A stretch of 64,000 bases of DNA, taken from positions 124,001 through 188,000 of the forward strand of contig JACGCM010002684.1 in the NCBI GenBank assembly GCA_014058105.1. The letters run 5' to 3'. This stretch comes from Kingdonia uniflora (taxonomy: Eukaryota > Streptophyta > Magnoliopsida > Ranunculales > Circaeasteraceae). How positions within the stretch are numbered: the first letter of the stretch is position 1; every line of letters starts with the position of its first letter. Of this stretch, positions 23,350-34,318 are shown piece after piece. The position numbers were made by a program, and so were the translations under genes. Below the pieces are notes generated by a model. That model searched no databases and was not told the origin of the DNA. It saw nothing but the letters and a program-made list of their open reading frames with translations.

Positions 23350-25689
23350 ATGGTTGAACTGGTTCAAAATGCTAACTGCCCTAATGCTGATACTGAGGGA
23401 ATTTTCAAAAATATTTTTGATGTAGAACCGATAATAATGGATGTGACCAGAAGCATACAAGGGTTGGGTAGTAAGTACAGGGTAGGGGAGAATAGTGCAG
23501 AGGCTACTTATTAGAATTGAGTAGAGTTGGAGGCTAGGGTTATCAATGTTTCTGATGGGGAGAGGACATAAACTTATATGGAACATGAGCCACAAACAAG
23601 TGCTCGAGAAGAATATACTGGTGGGGGTGGAGAAGGAGGAGAGAAGGGAGAGATAGATTTTGTTGGGGCCCCAGAAATGAACAAAATATTAAACTTCAAA
23701 CAAAAGTATGGCATCCCTAAGGATATTATGCTGAAAGAGTATCTTGGGGAGATGACTCGCCGAGATCTCCCAATGGATGGGATTTTCATTCATCGAGAAC
23801 AAATAAAGAAGGGGATGAAGTTGCCCCTTCGAGCTGACTAAAAGACGTTTTTAAATTTCTACGATGTTGCTCCTGGTCAGTTTAATCTGAATTTCGTATA
23901 TGACCTATTTAGGGTTATGGCTGTGACAAATGGTCCAGTAGAGGAAAGGGGAGAGCAATTGATTTTTGTGGATAATTTATGTGTATATTACACATTAAAA
24001 TAGAATCCTCAAAAAGTGGACCATAGGAATTTTGCTAGGCTCCTCAAGAGGCCTCTTTTTATGAGATGGTGTTGACTGGGGGGCAATATTTTGCCGATAG
24101 GCTACTTATTTTATGGAACTATGAGTTCGATCCCAAAGACCCCCTGGGGAGTCTCTAAAGAGGAAGAGTTTTCACATAGGTTTGTGTTTATACCATAATG
24201 TATATGTAGTCAAAAAATTTGATTGACTTACGATGTGCTAACTCATAATGTTTTTTGTGCAGCTTTAAAGAAGATCGATAGAGATTTAACGGTGAAGGAG
24301 AGGTTGTATAACATGAGAGAAAATTACTTTGGACAAATCGACTTTCTAGTCCAAGACCAAGAAAATGTCAAAGGTTTATTTCAGGAAGCTAGGTTAAAGA
24401 GATCCCGAACTAAGGGTTCAGAGATTCTACTGATCGACGGTAAAATGTTGGCAAAATATAAGAGAACTGCTGAAATAAGTATTCTCCTCAAGAACCATGC
24501 TTTGAGTGGTTACACCATTGATTCTACTACTTTAGAGGCAGAGGCTCTTTTGTTTGGGGTCTTTAGGAAAAATAAGAGGAATATAGTTGCCAATTCTCCT
24601 CTATCCCCTGTACAATTATTGAAGAGGTTACTTCGACAAGCTCTAGTTGAGAGGAGAGAGAGGACTGGAGGTAGGGGGTCAGGGACTACCAATGTCCCAA
24701 AAAGTTGGCTACCAAAGTTGGCTACTATTATGCAACAGAGAGTTGCATCTGTGAAGAAGGGTCCCCTCAACTTGTTAAAGTCGAAGGCTGGGGGAACTCT
24801 TGAAAGTTCTTAGGAGGAAACGAAGCAGACGATTGAGTCCTATGCTTTCGGGGCAAACTCTTTAGAAAAAGAGTTCACCAATTGCTTGGTTGGGGATAAA
24901 AGCTTGTCGGCCCCCTTCATCGATGGTCGTCGCACGATGAACCAGGTTTGAAATTTTTATGCCTTAAATCGTTTAATGACTTTAGTTCCATCCTCGAGAT
25001 CTCATGTTTGTGTTATAATGCAAATCAAGAAGCTTCTTCTCGATGCCAAGACTTAGATGCTTGGTGGGCAGAGCCTTGCTAATGAGCTCCTTGTTTCGAA
25101 AAACATCGAGAAGGAGCTCACCAAAGAAAAAGATGAGCTGGTGAGAGAGAAGGAGGATTTGAAGGCAAAGATGGAGAAGCTTAGGCTTGGTGTGATTAAG
25201 ACAAAAGATACTGCGATCCAGGACACGAAGCAGATGTCTCTGGGGGAGAAAAAGAAGGAGATCGAGAAGATCAGGGCTGATCTTGTAAAGTAGAGGAAAA
25301 AGGCATTGGCTCTGCAAAAGTTCACCTTCGAAGATAACGTGCGTAGGCAGATTTCAGTTATAAGATGATCGATAGAAGCAGAAAAGGACAAGGCTCTGGC
25401 CCAAGCAAAAGAAGAAGTTGATCGTCATCATCTCAATTTTTAGAAACGGATGAAGTCGAACTTTTCTAATCAGTTTGAGGCTGTAGAGGAGAGGAAAGAA
25501 TTTTACAAAGGTCCTGCCACTGCTGCTAGTCTAACTTTTGTTAATTTTGATGCCAAGAACGAGGTGATTAAGGTTGAAGCTCTTACTCCCGTAGTGGCCA
25601 AAGGCAATGCTGAGGAAGAAGTGCTTGATGGTTTGACTACTGGTTTACCTGTGAAGCTTCCTTCTCCAACTCTTTCCCATGAGCAGTAA
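23350..25689 (+). pseudogene. Antisense additional ORF (aORF) of the Tat-like element, decayed
   Basis: A single plus-strand frame runs from ATG 23350 to the TAA after 25687, opposite to gag-pol. Early stops occur near 23511-23520 and 23568. The next block contains FVGAPEMNKILNFKQKYGIP and, after a stop at 23839, [20 protein letters not shown]. The latter resembles the plant 'putative gypsy type transposon' domain (PF04195-like). A GT...GTGCAG interval (about 24180-24262) and GTTTGAAATTTT at 24950 look like introns. The C-terminal part (25057-25300) is a strong coiled coil rich in KE repeats, for example ELTKEKDELVREKEDLKAKM. Such aORFs are reported between integrase and 3' LTR in Tat elements; function unknown. 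Confidence 0.75.
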
Positions 25690-26591
25690 TGAGAAGAAGA
25701 AAAAAAGTAGTATTTGTTTTATGTTTTGGAAAGATTTTTTTTGAAAGATTTTTGTTGTATAAGTGGTCGATGGGGATTGTCAACGTTATTTTCAACAATC
25801 TTGGTAAATGAATTTGTGATGATAATGGTATTTGTGACCGATAGCTTAAATATAGTTTATCGTTATCCATTATGTTTTGAATGAATTTTTAAGTGTTTGA
25901 TTCGAGATTTTTGACAGTATGAGTATAATATACTCACTGTAAACGATGTAGAATTTTCCTGTTGGCAATTAGATACTGACTAGATAGATATAATAACCAT
26001 GTTATGGCCTTCATAACTATGAAGGATTGCCAGATGTTTATCCTCTATAGAATATCTGGTTATGACAAGATAGAACATGTGCCCCTTGAATTGAATGTAT
26101 GTTGGTCAAAGAAATAAGACTTTAAATTTGACAAACACTTATTAAGCTTTGCCAAAAGAAAAAAGGTAGAATAGATGACGTATGGATGGAAAGAAAACTT
26201 CTTTATTGACGTAAAAATAAATAGCATATACAATCTATCTATAGAACATCTTCAGATGGGCTGTGTTACATGGGAACTTGAGTTGTACCTCATTTTCTTT
26301 CATCAACCAGTAAGTACCACTGTCAGTCTTATCACTTATTACGTAAGGTCCTTCCCAATTCTATGATAATTTTCCAAAATTCTTTGGTCGAGTATTCTCT
26401 TTTCACTTATAATGTACGTTTCCTCACCTTTTTGTTGTATGCCTTGCGAAGGGTGTCATGGTATCGCCCCAATTTTGCAATAGCATAATCTCAAGTTTCT
26501 TCAATCCAATTGAGATTACAAAAAAGTTTAAGCTCATTTTCTTCATTTGTGTCTTGTTTTATAGCAGTTGGGAGGTCGAGGTCTGATGGGA

Positions 26592-27252
26592 TTACAACTT
26601 CGTTCTAAAGGCCATCATAAATGATTTACAGCCTATGGATGTTTGAGGTATTGTCCTATATGCCCATAAAATACTAAGTAGTTCTTCGGTCCATCTACCT
26701 TTCTTTTTATTGAGGCATTTTTGTAATCTGGACTTGATGCATTTATTGATAGCTTCGGCTTGGCCATTTCCCTGGGGATAATATGGAGTTGAAGTAGTCA
26801 ACTAGATCTTGTATTTATGGGGGAATTTGAAGACTTTGTTGCTGATGAACTGTTTCCCAATATCTGATCTTATCATCTGTGGACAACCAAATCTGGTGAG
26901 ATGTGCTCCCAGAGGAATTTGATTACTTCATTTTTGTAAGTGTGACAAAGTGGGACAGCTTCAACCCACTTGGTAAAGTAGTTTGTAGCTATAAGAATAA
27001 ACTTTCTATTGCCTGATACAGGGTAAAATGGACAAATGATGTCAATTGCCCATCTTTTGAATGGACGAAGGACATTACTGACATGCAAGTCAAGGGCTGG
27101 ACTTTTGATGTTTTGGGCATGGATTTGGCCCTTGTAGCATTTTTTGACAAAATCTTTACAGCTTTGCCACATTTTCGGCCAGTATAACCTTTGCATGAAT
27201 GCCCGTTGTGCCAGTGATTGACCTGAAACATGTGCGGCATAGGTTCCTTCAT
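26592..27252 (-). pseudogene. Integrase of the Tat-like element (decayed)
   Basis: Minus-strand reading gives the N-terminal zinc-binding end and YWPKMWQSCKDFVKKC, then the catalytic core: first Asp in WAIDII, second Asp in SDIGKQF (about 26850, another frame), and Glu in GQAEAINK. These are the D,D-E residues that join element ends to target DNA. YYPQGNGQAEAINK and RWTEELLSILWAYRTIPQTS are typical of Ty3/gypsy integrases. A stop lies in PHKYKI*LTTSTPYY at about 26802, and at least one frameshift separates the pieces, so it is inactive. Confidence 0.85.
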
Positions 27253-27539
27253 GAAGTTGCTTGATTTTGATTTGGGGTTGTCTTTGTGAAATGCATTCGA
27301 TAAGTGGACCTCTACCAGTAATACGATATAGTATTCCTTCCTGGACCTTGAATCGTGGATATTTTTCTAGTAGAGATCGAGCTTCTTCTTTATTCCCAGG
27401 GAGGGTATTAGAATTGAAATATGTAAGAAATTGCTTTTTCCAATCTTCAGGATCCTCATCTTCGATAACTTGGATTTGTATGGAATAGCTTATATCAAGA
27501 CTAGAATGTTCGATTACTTCAATGTCTATTAAGTCCTCT

Positions 27540-28500
27540 TTTCACTGCCTTTGAGCATGGCTGCAATCTAAGCAAGTGCGTCAGCATGGCAGTTTTCTGC
27601 TCTAGGAAGGTAAGAAATAATTGTTGTTTTAAATTTATTAATTTTTTTACCAGCGCTGCATAGTCAACCATTTTGCCTGATGTTATGAATGTCCTATTTT
27701 AGTGGCTGGCCACTAGTAAGGAATCCACATAAATAGTTATTTCTTCTATTCCAAGCACAAATGTGAGCTCTAGGCAATGCAGGATAGCTTAATATTTCAT
27801 TTCATTGTTTGTTGCATAGAACTTGAGTTTGATTGTTTGTTTTAATTCTGTGATTGGATGGTGTAACGAGAACGATGCCAATCCCTGATCCTCTTGGTCC
27901 AATAGATCCATCTGTAAAGAGTTTCCATCCTGTACTTTTTTTTACCATAGATCTAGCTTTGTAAGTGAGTCATCGGCTAACACCTCTTTGAGCTCCTCCC
28001 AGTTTGGGTCTTCGATGGGAAAATTGACCAAGAATTCTACTACTGCCTTAACTAATATTTATGGTTTAAAAGAAATGTCATATTCTTTTAGGAAAATAGA
28101 CCATTGTTGGACTCTTCTGGACTTTTTTTAAAGTACTAGTTTGAGGGGGAATTTGGTGATGACTTTAATGGGGTATGCTTGGAAATAAGGTCGAAGCTTT
28201 TAGGAAGTATACACAAGGGTTATAAGCTATTTTTCAGTAGTGGTATATCTTTTTTCTACAGGCATGAGAGTTTTGCTGATGAAGTAGATGGGTTTTTCCA
28301 CTCTCTTATCTTCTCGAATAAGAGCAGAACTGATTTAGTCATATGTTGTCGATAAATACATTGTTAATGTTTTGCCTTCAACAAAAGTACTCATTATAAG
28401 AGGATGCCCCAAGTATCTTTTGAGATCTTGAAAAGCCAATTCACATTCTGGAGTCCAGATAATTTCCTCAGGTTATTTCTTTGTCATAGGAGATGGGTTT
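27540..28500 (-). pseudogene. RNase H / RT C-terminal region of the Tat-like element (decayed)
   Basis: In broken minus-strand frames the segments LEFCATNNEMKY, LELTFVLGIEEITIYVDSLL and KKTAMLTHL-like sequence can be read at 27560-27840. They correspond to the plant gypsy archaeal-type RNase H found after RT. Stops are frequent. The D of VDSLLVASH is kept. Only an approximate extent can be given. Confidence 0.6.
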
Positions 28501-29250
28501 CCCTGAAGAAGAAGAAGAAAGTAAAGAAGTTTACATCGATCAACCAACATAGAGATGAACCTGTGTAGAACGGCAACTTTCCCGACAAGTTTTTGGACAT
28601 CTTTTTGATGGCATGGCCATAAGTACTTTTATCTGCTCTGAATCAATTTGTATACCTCTTTTGCTTACTAGATGGCCTAAGAATTTTCCAGAGGCAACCC
28701 CAAATTGGCATTTTTAGAATTGAGCTTTATGCGGTACATACAAAGGATGTCGAAGATGGTTTGCAGATTATTGCAATGATCTTCTCATTTCAGGCTCATG
28801 CAGATTATGTAATTGATGTATACTTCTATGATTTTATCCAACTGATCTTGGAACATTCTTGTGACGAGCCGCTGGTACGTAGCTCATGTATTTTTCAAGA
28901 CAAAAGGGCATGACCGTGTAATAGTAAATGCCCCTTTCTATTACAAATGTAGTTTTTTCTTGATCTTCTTCGACGAGAGGAACATGGTTATATCCTGAGG
29001 GTGCATCCATTATTGAAAGAAGTTTGTGACCTGCTAAGAAGTCGGGGAGGTGAGGAATCAAAGGAAGGGGAAAGTTATCTTTAGGTATAAACTTATTTGG
29101 TTCAGTGAAGTCGGCACCCACATTGATCTTTCCATTCTTCTTCGAGATAGCTACGATGTTGGAGATCCACTTCGAATACTTAGCTTCTTGAATGAACCCA
29201 ACATGAAGTAGCTTGTCTATCTCTTCGTTGACTACTTCTTAAAGCCTGGG
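28501..29250 (-). pseudogene. Reverse transcriptase of the Tat-like element (decayed)
   Basis: About 29121-28900 reads ADFTEPNKFIPKDNFPLPLI, LLSIMDAPSGYNHVPLVEED and TTFVIERGIYYYTVMPF. The MDAPSGYN block contains the first catalytic Asp of gypsy RTs. A frameshift near 28900 moves the frame to TYQRLVTRMFQDQLDKII. The normally invariant Y-x-DD box then appears as VYINYII (about 28815), so both catalytic Asp residues are lost. Confidence 0.85.
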
Positions 29251-29774
29251 GGCTAGGTTACAACGCTTCTACATTATAGCCTTGCTGTCTAGTACAAGGT
29301 TTAACTTATGGCATGCAATGGAAGAGTCGATTCCTGGCATCTCTTGAAAAGACCATGCAATGGAAGGGTCGATTCCTTTTCTACTGATGATAGTGTAAAT
29401 CCAATAAAAGTATTTTTCCCCGACCCATCGAGCTCTACGGATTCAACCGCTTCAATGTCATATTACTTTAACGTTGGAGTATACTCTTTCTGTAATTGCT
29501 ATGCTTTTAAGAGTTTGGATACGTAAGAGTTTGTGGTGGTATTTTCATACATTCGTGCCACAGTTTGAGACCCTTTGATTTAGTAGACACCATGATATGT
29601 TGGAAAACGCAATAAAAAATGATATGTCGAAGGTACTACTTTGATGGAGTGGAGCCAAGTACTTTACTCTAAGATTACCAAGTATTTTGATTCAGCATTG
29701 ATAGTAATGAATTTGATGAAGGTGGTCTCTGGTCCTGCTTGAACAGGCAAAGTGATCTCTTCCAAGGTCGATTC

Positions 29775-30260
29775 TTATAAATAATTAAATCTTGTTATGG
29801 TTGTTGTTGAAGCTTTGACTGAATCTTTGAGGCCTAGAATGTCAACCATTCTTTTGAATAGTCCATCAGTGGCACTTCCAGTATTGACAAGGAGTGTCTG
29901 TAAATAGTCATGAACTACTTTGAGCATTATCAATATTGGGTCATTATGAGGGTATTTGACAAGGCTGGTGTCGCAATCTTCGAAGGAAATGTAATATGGG
30001 TATTTGGCCTTGTTGAAGCTGGGTAGAAGTTTGGTAAATTTTTCAGATAGTATCATTTTAGAGCAAGACGTGATCCTGTCATCCTTCTTCCGCTTCTTGC
30101 CTTTTTCAATCTCGATCATATAAAGAAGTCGAGCTTGACCTGGGCTGTGCTCTTGTTCGATTTCTTTTCTTTTTGTTTCTTCTTCGAGAAACTTTTGGAT
30201 ATTGAGTACGTATTCATCGAGCCTTCCTGTCATGACAATACGCTGAAATTTTCATATAAG
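29775..30260 (-). pseudogene. Aspartic protease region of the Tat-like element
   Basis: A 152-codon minus-strand ORF contains SFEDCDTSLVKYPHNDPILI, then LLVNTGSATDGLF. The latter corresponds to the DTGS/DNGS active site of retrotransposon aspartic proteases, with the Asp replaced by Asn. Upstream is a Lys/Glu-rich linker. In the family this enzyme cleaves the Gag-Pol polyprotein; with NTGS it would be inactive. Confidence 0.7.
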
Positions 30261-30399
30261 GGAGTAAATGTTGTTAGTCTCATGGTTATAGCCATTATAA
30301 TACTAGTACAGAGGTTTATTTGGGACATCAAGAATTTCCTGCGGTTCTCGAAATAGTTCATCCCCTTTTAGTATCGGTAAGATACTGATAGGGTGGTTG

Positions 30400-31260
30400 T
30401 CATAAGACACAAGAGTGGGACAGGTCTATCATTTTTTTGTCTTTTCGCTTGGCATTATCGTTGAAATGCCCACGTTGTTTGGCGGCAACATTCCTTGTTG
30501 GATTTGTGTATGGCAGTGAGAGCATGTCTTTAGAGTAAATAACAGAAGAACTCTTCATTTTATCTTTCTTGGATTGTTCGAGTTCAATGAAATTATTGAC
30601 CATATCTATCATCTCTGCGACGGTTTTGGGTTTATGAAGTGTAAGTTCTTCTTGAACTTTAGAATTGATATGGAGATCAAAGGTGAATGTCGGTATGACA
30701 ATCTTAGGATCTGAATTCCTAATTTTCCTTATTTCTTGTAGAAAACGCTTAAAAAAGTTTGCCAAAGTTTCTTTCACACCTTGTTCAAAAAAGAAAAAGA
30801 AATCAACCGTTATCTCGTGTTCTTTAGAATGTGCATAATTCGATTCGAAAAGTCACTGTAATTGGGCGAAGCTAGTAATCGAACCTTCATGAATGGTGTG
30901 AAACCATCTGAGAGGCTCTTCCTTGAGGCTCATGTTAAACAGTTAGCACAGCATATGATCAAGTTTAGTGTATAAGCCGACGGCTGCTTTGAAGTGACAA
31001 ACGTGGGTGAGTGGGTCGGTGAGGCCAGTATATTGGTGAAACTTTAGCATGTAGAAGTTATCTAGAATTGGTATGACTTTGAGATGAAGGGAAATTGGGT
31101 TGGTCTCGATCCTATCCAGAGTGGAACTTCGACTAGGATTGTCTGAATGTATGTCTTGAATCTTTTTGTTCAAGTCATCTAAGGTAATGAATTATTGGAG
31201 AATGTTTGGTTCAGCTGTGGCTTGTGGATCAAAATCTCCTTATCCTTTTGGGCCCAGCTG
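30400..31260 (-). pseudogene. Gag of the Tat-like element (decayed)
   Basis: The first ORF (31173-30943) has IPILDNFYMLKFHQYTGLTD, HVCHFKAAVGLYT, and the continuing frames carry LFNMSLKEEPLRWFHTI. The second (30777-30400) has TLANFFKRFLQEIRKI and KPKTVAEMIDMVNNFIELEQ. These are hallmarks of the retrotransposon gag domain, which forms the capsid. A stop after LQ near 30850 and a stretch of A/T-rich frame change break it. Confidence 0.8.
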
Positions 31261-31806
31261 TTTTCTAACTGGTCGTCTTGGAGGTAGCGATGGGGTCTGA
31301 TGTCATGTTCCTCAACTTTCTTGAGTTGTTGATGTTGACGATGTGAGGCCAAAATGTTGAGATGCTCTATCTGGGTTCTTTGATCGAGATCTTGAAGTTT
31401 GATTTTGCTTTTCCCTCGGTATGTTCTCCCTCTGGGAAGGCCGGGACCGATGATCGCTTCGGGCTTGAGGTGGTGATCCTTGTCGACCAGTGAGCCGATC
31501 TTGTTACCTTTATAGACTTTCCATTTCTTTCTGATGAGTTTGACTCTATTGTTCTAAGGCCTTCTTCCTCTCGTCCCTCTCAACTTGGAGGGCTTGAGCG
31601 TGAATCCTCTTATCTTCGAGTCACTGGTTTCTGTCAGATTCCATATGCTTTTGAAGTTTGACAACAGCGTCGTACAAATTGATAGTTTTTGGTTGGATGG
31701 TGACTGGAATGTCCTCATTGTTTCTTTGGGTACTGGAGGCACTTTTGAGATTCATGTTTGTCATGGAAATAATTGCATCGAACAAGATTTGGTAAAGAAA
31801 AAGTGA

Positions 31807-31828
31807 ATTTCCCACAGACAACACCAAT
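31807..31828 (-). promoter_or_regulatory. Primer-binding site of the Tat-like element
   Basis: Directly inside the 5' LTR the minus strand reads TTGGTGTTGTCTGTGGGAA. Tat-lineage elements commonly have TTGGCGCCGTCTGTGGGAA here, so this looks like that site with its CpG/GC positions decayed to TG/TT, as expected from cytosine-methylation damage. Confidence 0.65.
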
Positions 31829-32260
31829 TGTAATGTCATGTTTTATGGATGGGAAACTTTGTCAATACTTCAGTAAGGAGATTACAATTCTAAGCTAGAA
31901 CACAATAGAATTTATGTAGAAACTCAGTAAAACCTGAGAAAAACCATGACCTCGAGGAGGGTTTGAGGGTAAAATCCAATATGTGCTAGTTATTACAATT
32001 GCTAAAAGATAGAATAGATGCAAATAGTAAAAAATAGCAGAGTTCTGGATTCATTATTATATGTGCTCTGCCTGAATTTATAATGGATATGGGCAGTTAC
32101 CAATAATTGATCTCTTATTTTAATGGGTAGTGGGAAAACTTCACGGATCTCTTGCAGCGACTCTATTTGACCAAATATAATGGTTACTATAGAGGATAGA
32201 GATATGTAGGCGTATACTTGACACCTTATCCTTGTCGAATTTGGGGAATATGCTACTACA
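31829..32260 (-). repeat. 5' LTR of the Tat-like element
   Basis: A 432-bp repeat matching 20236-20707, starting TGTAATGTCATG and ending ATGCTACTACA on the plus strand. Followed by TSD GGATG. Confidence 0.92.
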
Positions 32261-32265
32261 GGATG

Positions 32266-33238
32266 GTTGTAAAACTACTTAGCCAACATTTAGGAGATAG
32301 GTTTATGAATCTAATAATAAGCAATCACATAATCAACATTAAACCAACTAAGCAAACATCATTAGAACCAATCAAATCATGGATTAATAAGCAAACTTAG
32401 CCATTAGAGAGAGAGAGAGAGAGTACCTCATAAACATTGCTGAAGGGAAAGAAAATAGCTAGATAGCAAATGTACACCAATTGCGAGCTAGTACCAAGTC
32501 AGATATGCAGATGAAATTGGAAAATTTTCAAATTGGAGATAAATCTACCACAATTATTGCAATGAACACCGACATTTCCCCTAAATGTTATAGAAACCCT
32601 AGATGCAATAGCAGATCCATAGAGAGAGCGTAACATCGTATCCATAATTAAAGAGACGGAGAAAGAATTAATGATAGAAAACAAATAGAGTAAAGGATAT
32701 AGAAAGTTAACAGTTAGAGGTGAGGGTTTGTGAGTTAGAGGAAGAATGGGATAAAGACATGGGATGAGATGGTTTTAGAACTGCCTAACTGCTTGACATG
32801 AGAGAGAAAGTTTTGAAAAAGAAAGAGTGAGGTGATGACTAAATTACTCTCGACTTCGTTTAGTCTTACTAAAATTTAAATAAATCTCGTTTGTCCATCT
32901 TGCTCATTTCAACAAATCTCCACAACATAATATCAAATCACAGCCCTTCTTTGTTTAGGGGATAATGACAAACTTGTCTATTTGAAAAACACTGTTATCT
33001 AATGTTTAATAGACTAGGTTATGATCCGTGCTACGCACGAATGCTCAAGTTAATTTTGTTAGAAAGATACATATGTGTGCTATGCACAGATGCTTAAGTT
33101 AATACTGCAATAAAGATACATATATGTGAAAGACCATAAGTTTAAGGGCTACATTTTCACAATATTCTGCACAATCTTTGTAGCTAACAAATCATGCAAG
33201 TTTTTGTAATCTACTTCGTCCATATTGTCGAAGTAAAA
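32266..33238. other. Non-coding stretch with an (AG)n microsatellite
   Basis: No gene recognised in ~970 bp. A short pure AG tract (about 32405-32425) lies within it. A phrase GACTAGGTTATGATCCGTGC at 33011 is followed by two similar ~55-bp lines ending in AAAGATACATATG (33063, 33115), a small direct repeat. Confidence 0.5.
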
Positions 33239-34318
33239 TGTCACGCCCCAAAATCCGTATTCTAAGACTTGTTAGAATATACGTCTCGAGGCCGTGAATA
33301 GGTCGGGAATCCCCGACGGATGTACCCCAACAATGTAGAAAATAACAAAGAAATATCTACATCTGCACAATATTACGCAGTGGAAATATCAATCTTAACA
33401 AAATATCTAAAGCCAACTCCAAATCAGATATGTCATTAACGTGACTACAATCAAAGAATTTGATAATGTCATACATGAACGGAAAGAAATAAAACAACTA
33501 GAGGGTCATCTGAACGGCACGCTCTCAGCTACTACTCGTGATCCTGAACGACTGCTAATGACCTGGTTCTGAAATGTTATCCCGTAAGGCGTCAGCAAGC
33601 CATAGCCAAGCAAGTACAGTTACTTTCTAAGCATTGGAATATGTTACAAGTAAAAATATAAGAATAAACTAGATAAAATACAACCCATCAATCAATAAAT
33701 GTCATATATTTAATAATTACTAACTATAAGGCATTAAAAGCTATACGAGTTCAATATGCAAGAAAATATGATGTAAGAGTATAAGATGTAGGCGTCAACT
33801 ACATTGAAGAATATTCTAAGAGTGTCGTGTACACATAGAGTTTCTTGGTAATTGTACTCTTTCGTCTTCTGTAAAAAATAATAATCCAATAACTCTTTGG
33901 ATATGCTTCTTTAGGGCTTAATGCCCACGAAGATGCCTAAGGTTAAACTCTTCGACCTGACCAATATCCTTTTTGGGATTCATGCTTATGGAAATGTCGA
34001 TAGTTCACCACTAGACCTGACCGATATGAAACCCCTATCACGTACAATCACTTCTAGTCTTCGCTTATGTGGGTAATATCATTTATTACATCTCTTTATT
34101 TAAACTGTATGATTTATTTTATAAATCACAACATACAAAAACACTAACTCTAGTGTGCAACTAACTTATGAAAAAGGCAAGCAGACGAGTTGCTCTACTC
34201 GACGCTAGGTTCCCAAGTTAAGCTCTTAGCCGTGTAATATCCAATATAACTAATAGTCTAAACTTCCAAGTTATTATCGTTCACATAATTGATTATAACT
34301 CGTTTATTTCTATAATCA
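33239..34318. repeat. LTR-like sequence of a related family, interrupted by LTR B
   Basis: It begins TGTCACGCCCCAAAATCC at 33239, the same start as LTR B, and shares GGTCGGGAATC further in, but the rest differs. The end could not be found: LTR B inserted at 34319, and flanking sequence resumes at 36821. It is best read as part of a related but distinct long LTR. Confidence 0.6.

Larger units (their letters stand above)
20231..32265 (-). mobile_element. Ty3/gypsy LTR retrotransposon, Tat-like, ~12 kb, decayed
   Basis: The element is 20236-32260, bounded by a perfect 5-bp TSD GGATG (20231-20235, 32261-32265). Both LTRs start TGTAAT and end GCTACTACA. Order on the minus strand from the right is: 5' LTR, primer-binding site, gag, protease, RT, RNase H, integrase. 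Then come ~5.8 kb containing a plus-strand ORF, and the 3' LTR. Integrase after RT/RNase H is the Ty3/gypsy order, and an extra antisense ORF before the 3' LTR is known in Tat-lineage elements. All genes carry stops and frameshifts. The LTRs differ by many substitutions and a ~40-bp indel, so insertion is old. Confidence 0.92.

Noticed and set aside
24510..25391. Minus-strand ORFs opposite the antisense gypsy ORF (for example 24510-24770 and 24982-25391)
   Set aside because: They are shadows of the plus-strand coiled-coil frame (Leu/Ser/Phe-rich complements of Glu/Lys codons) and carry no recognised motif.
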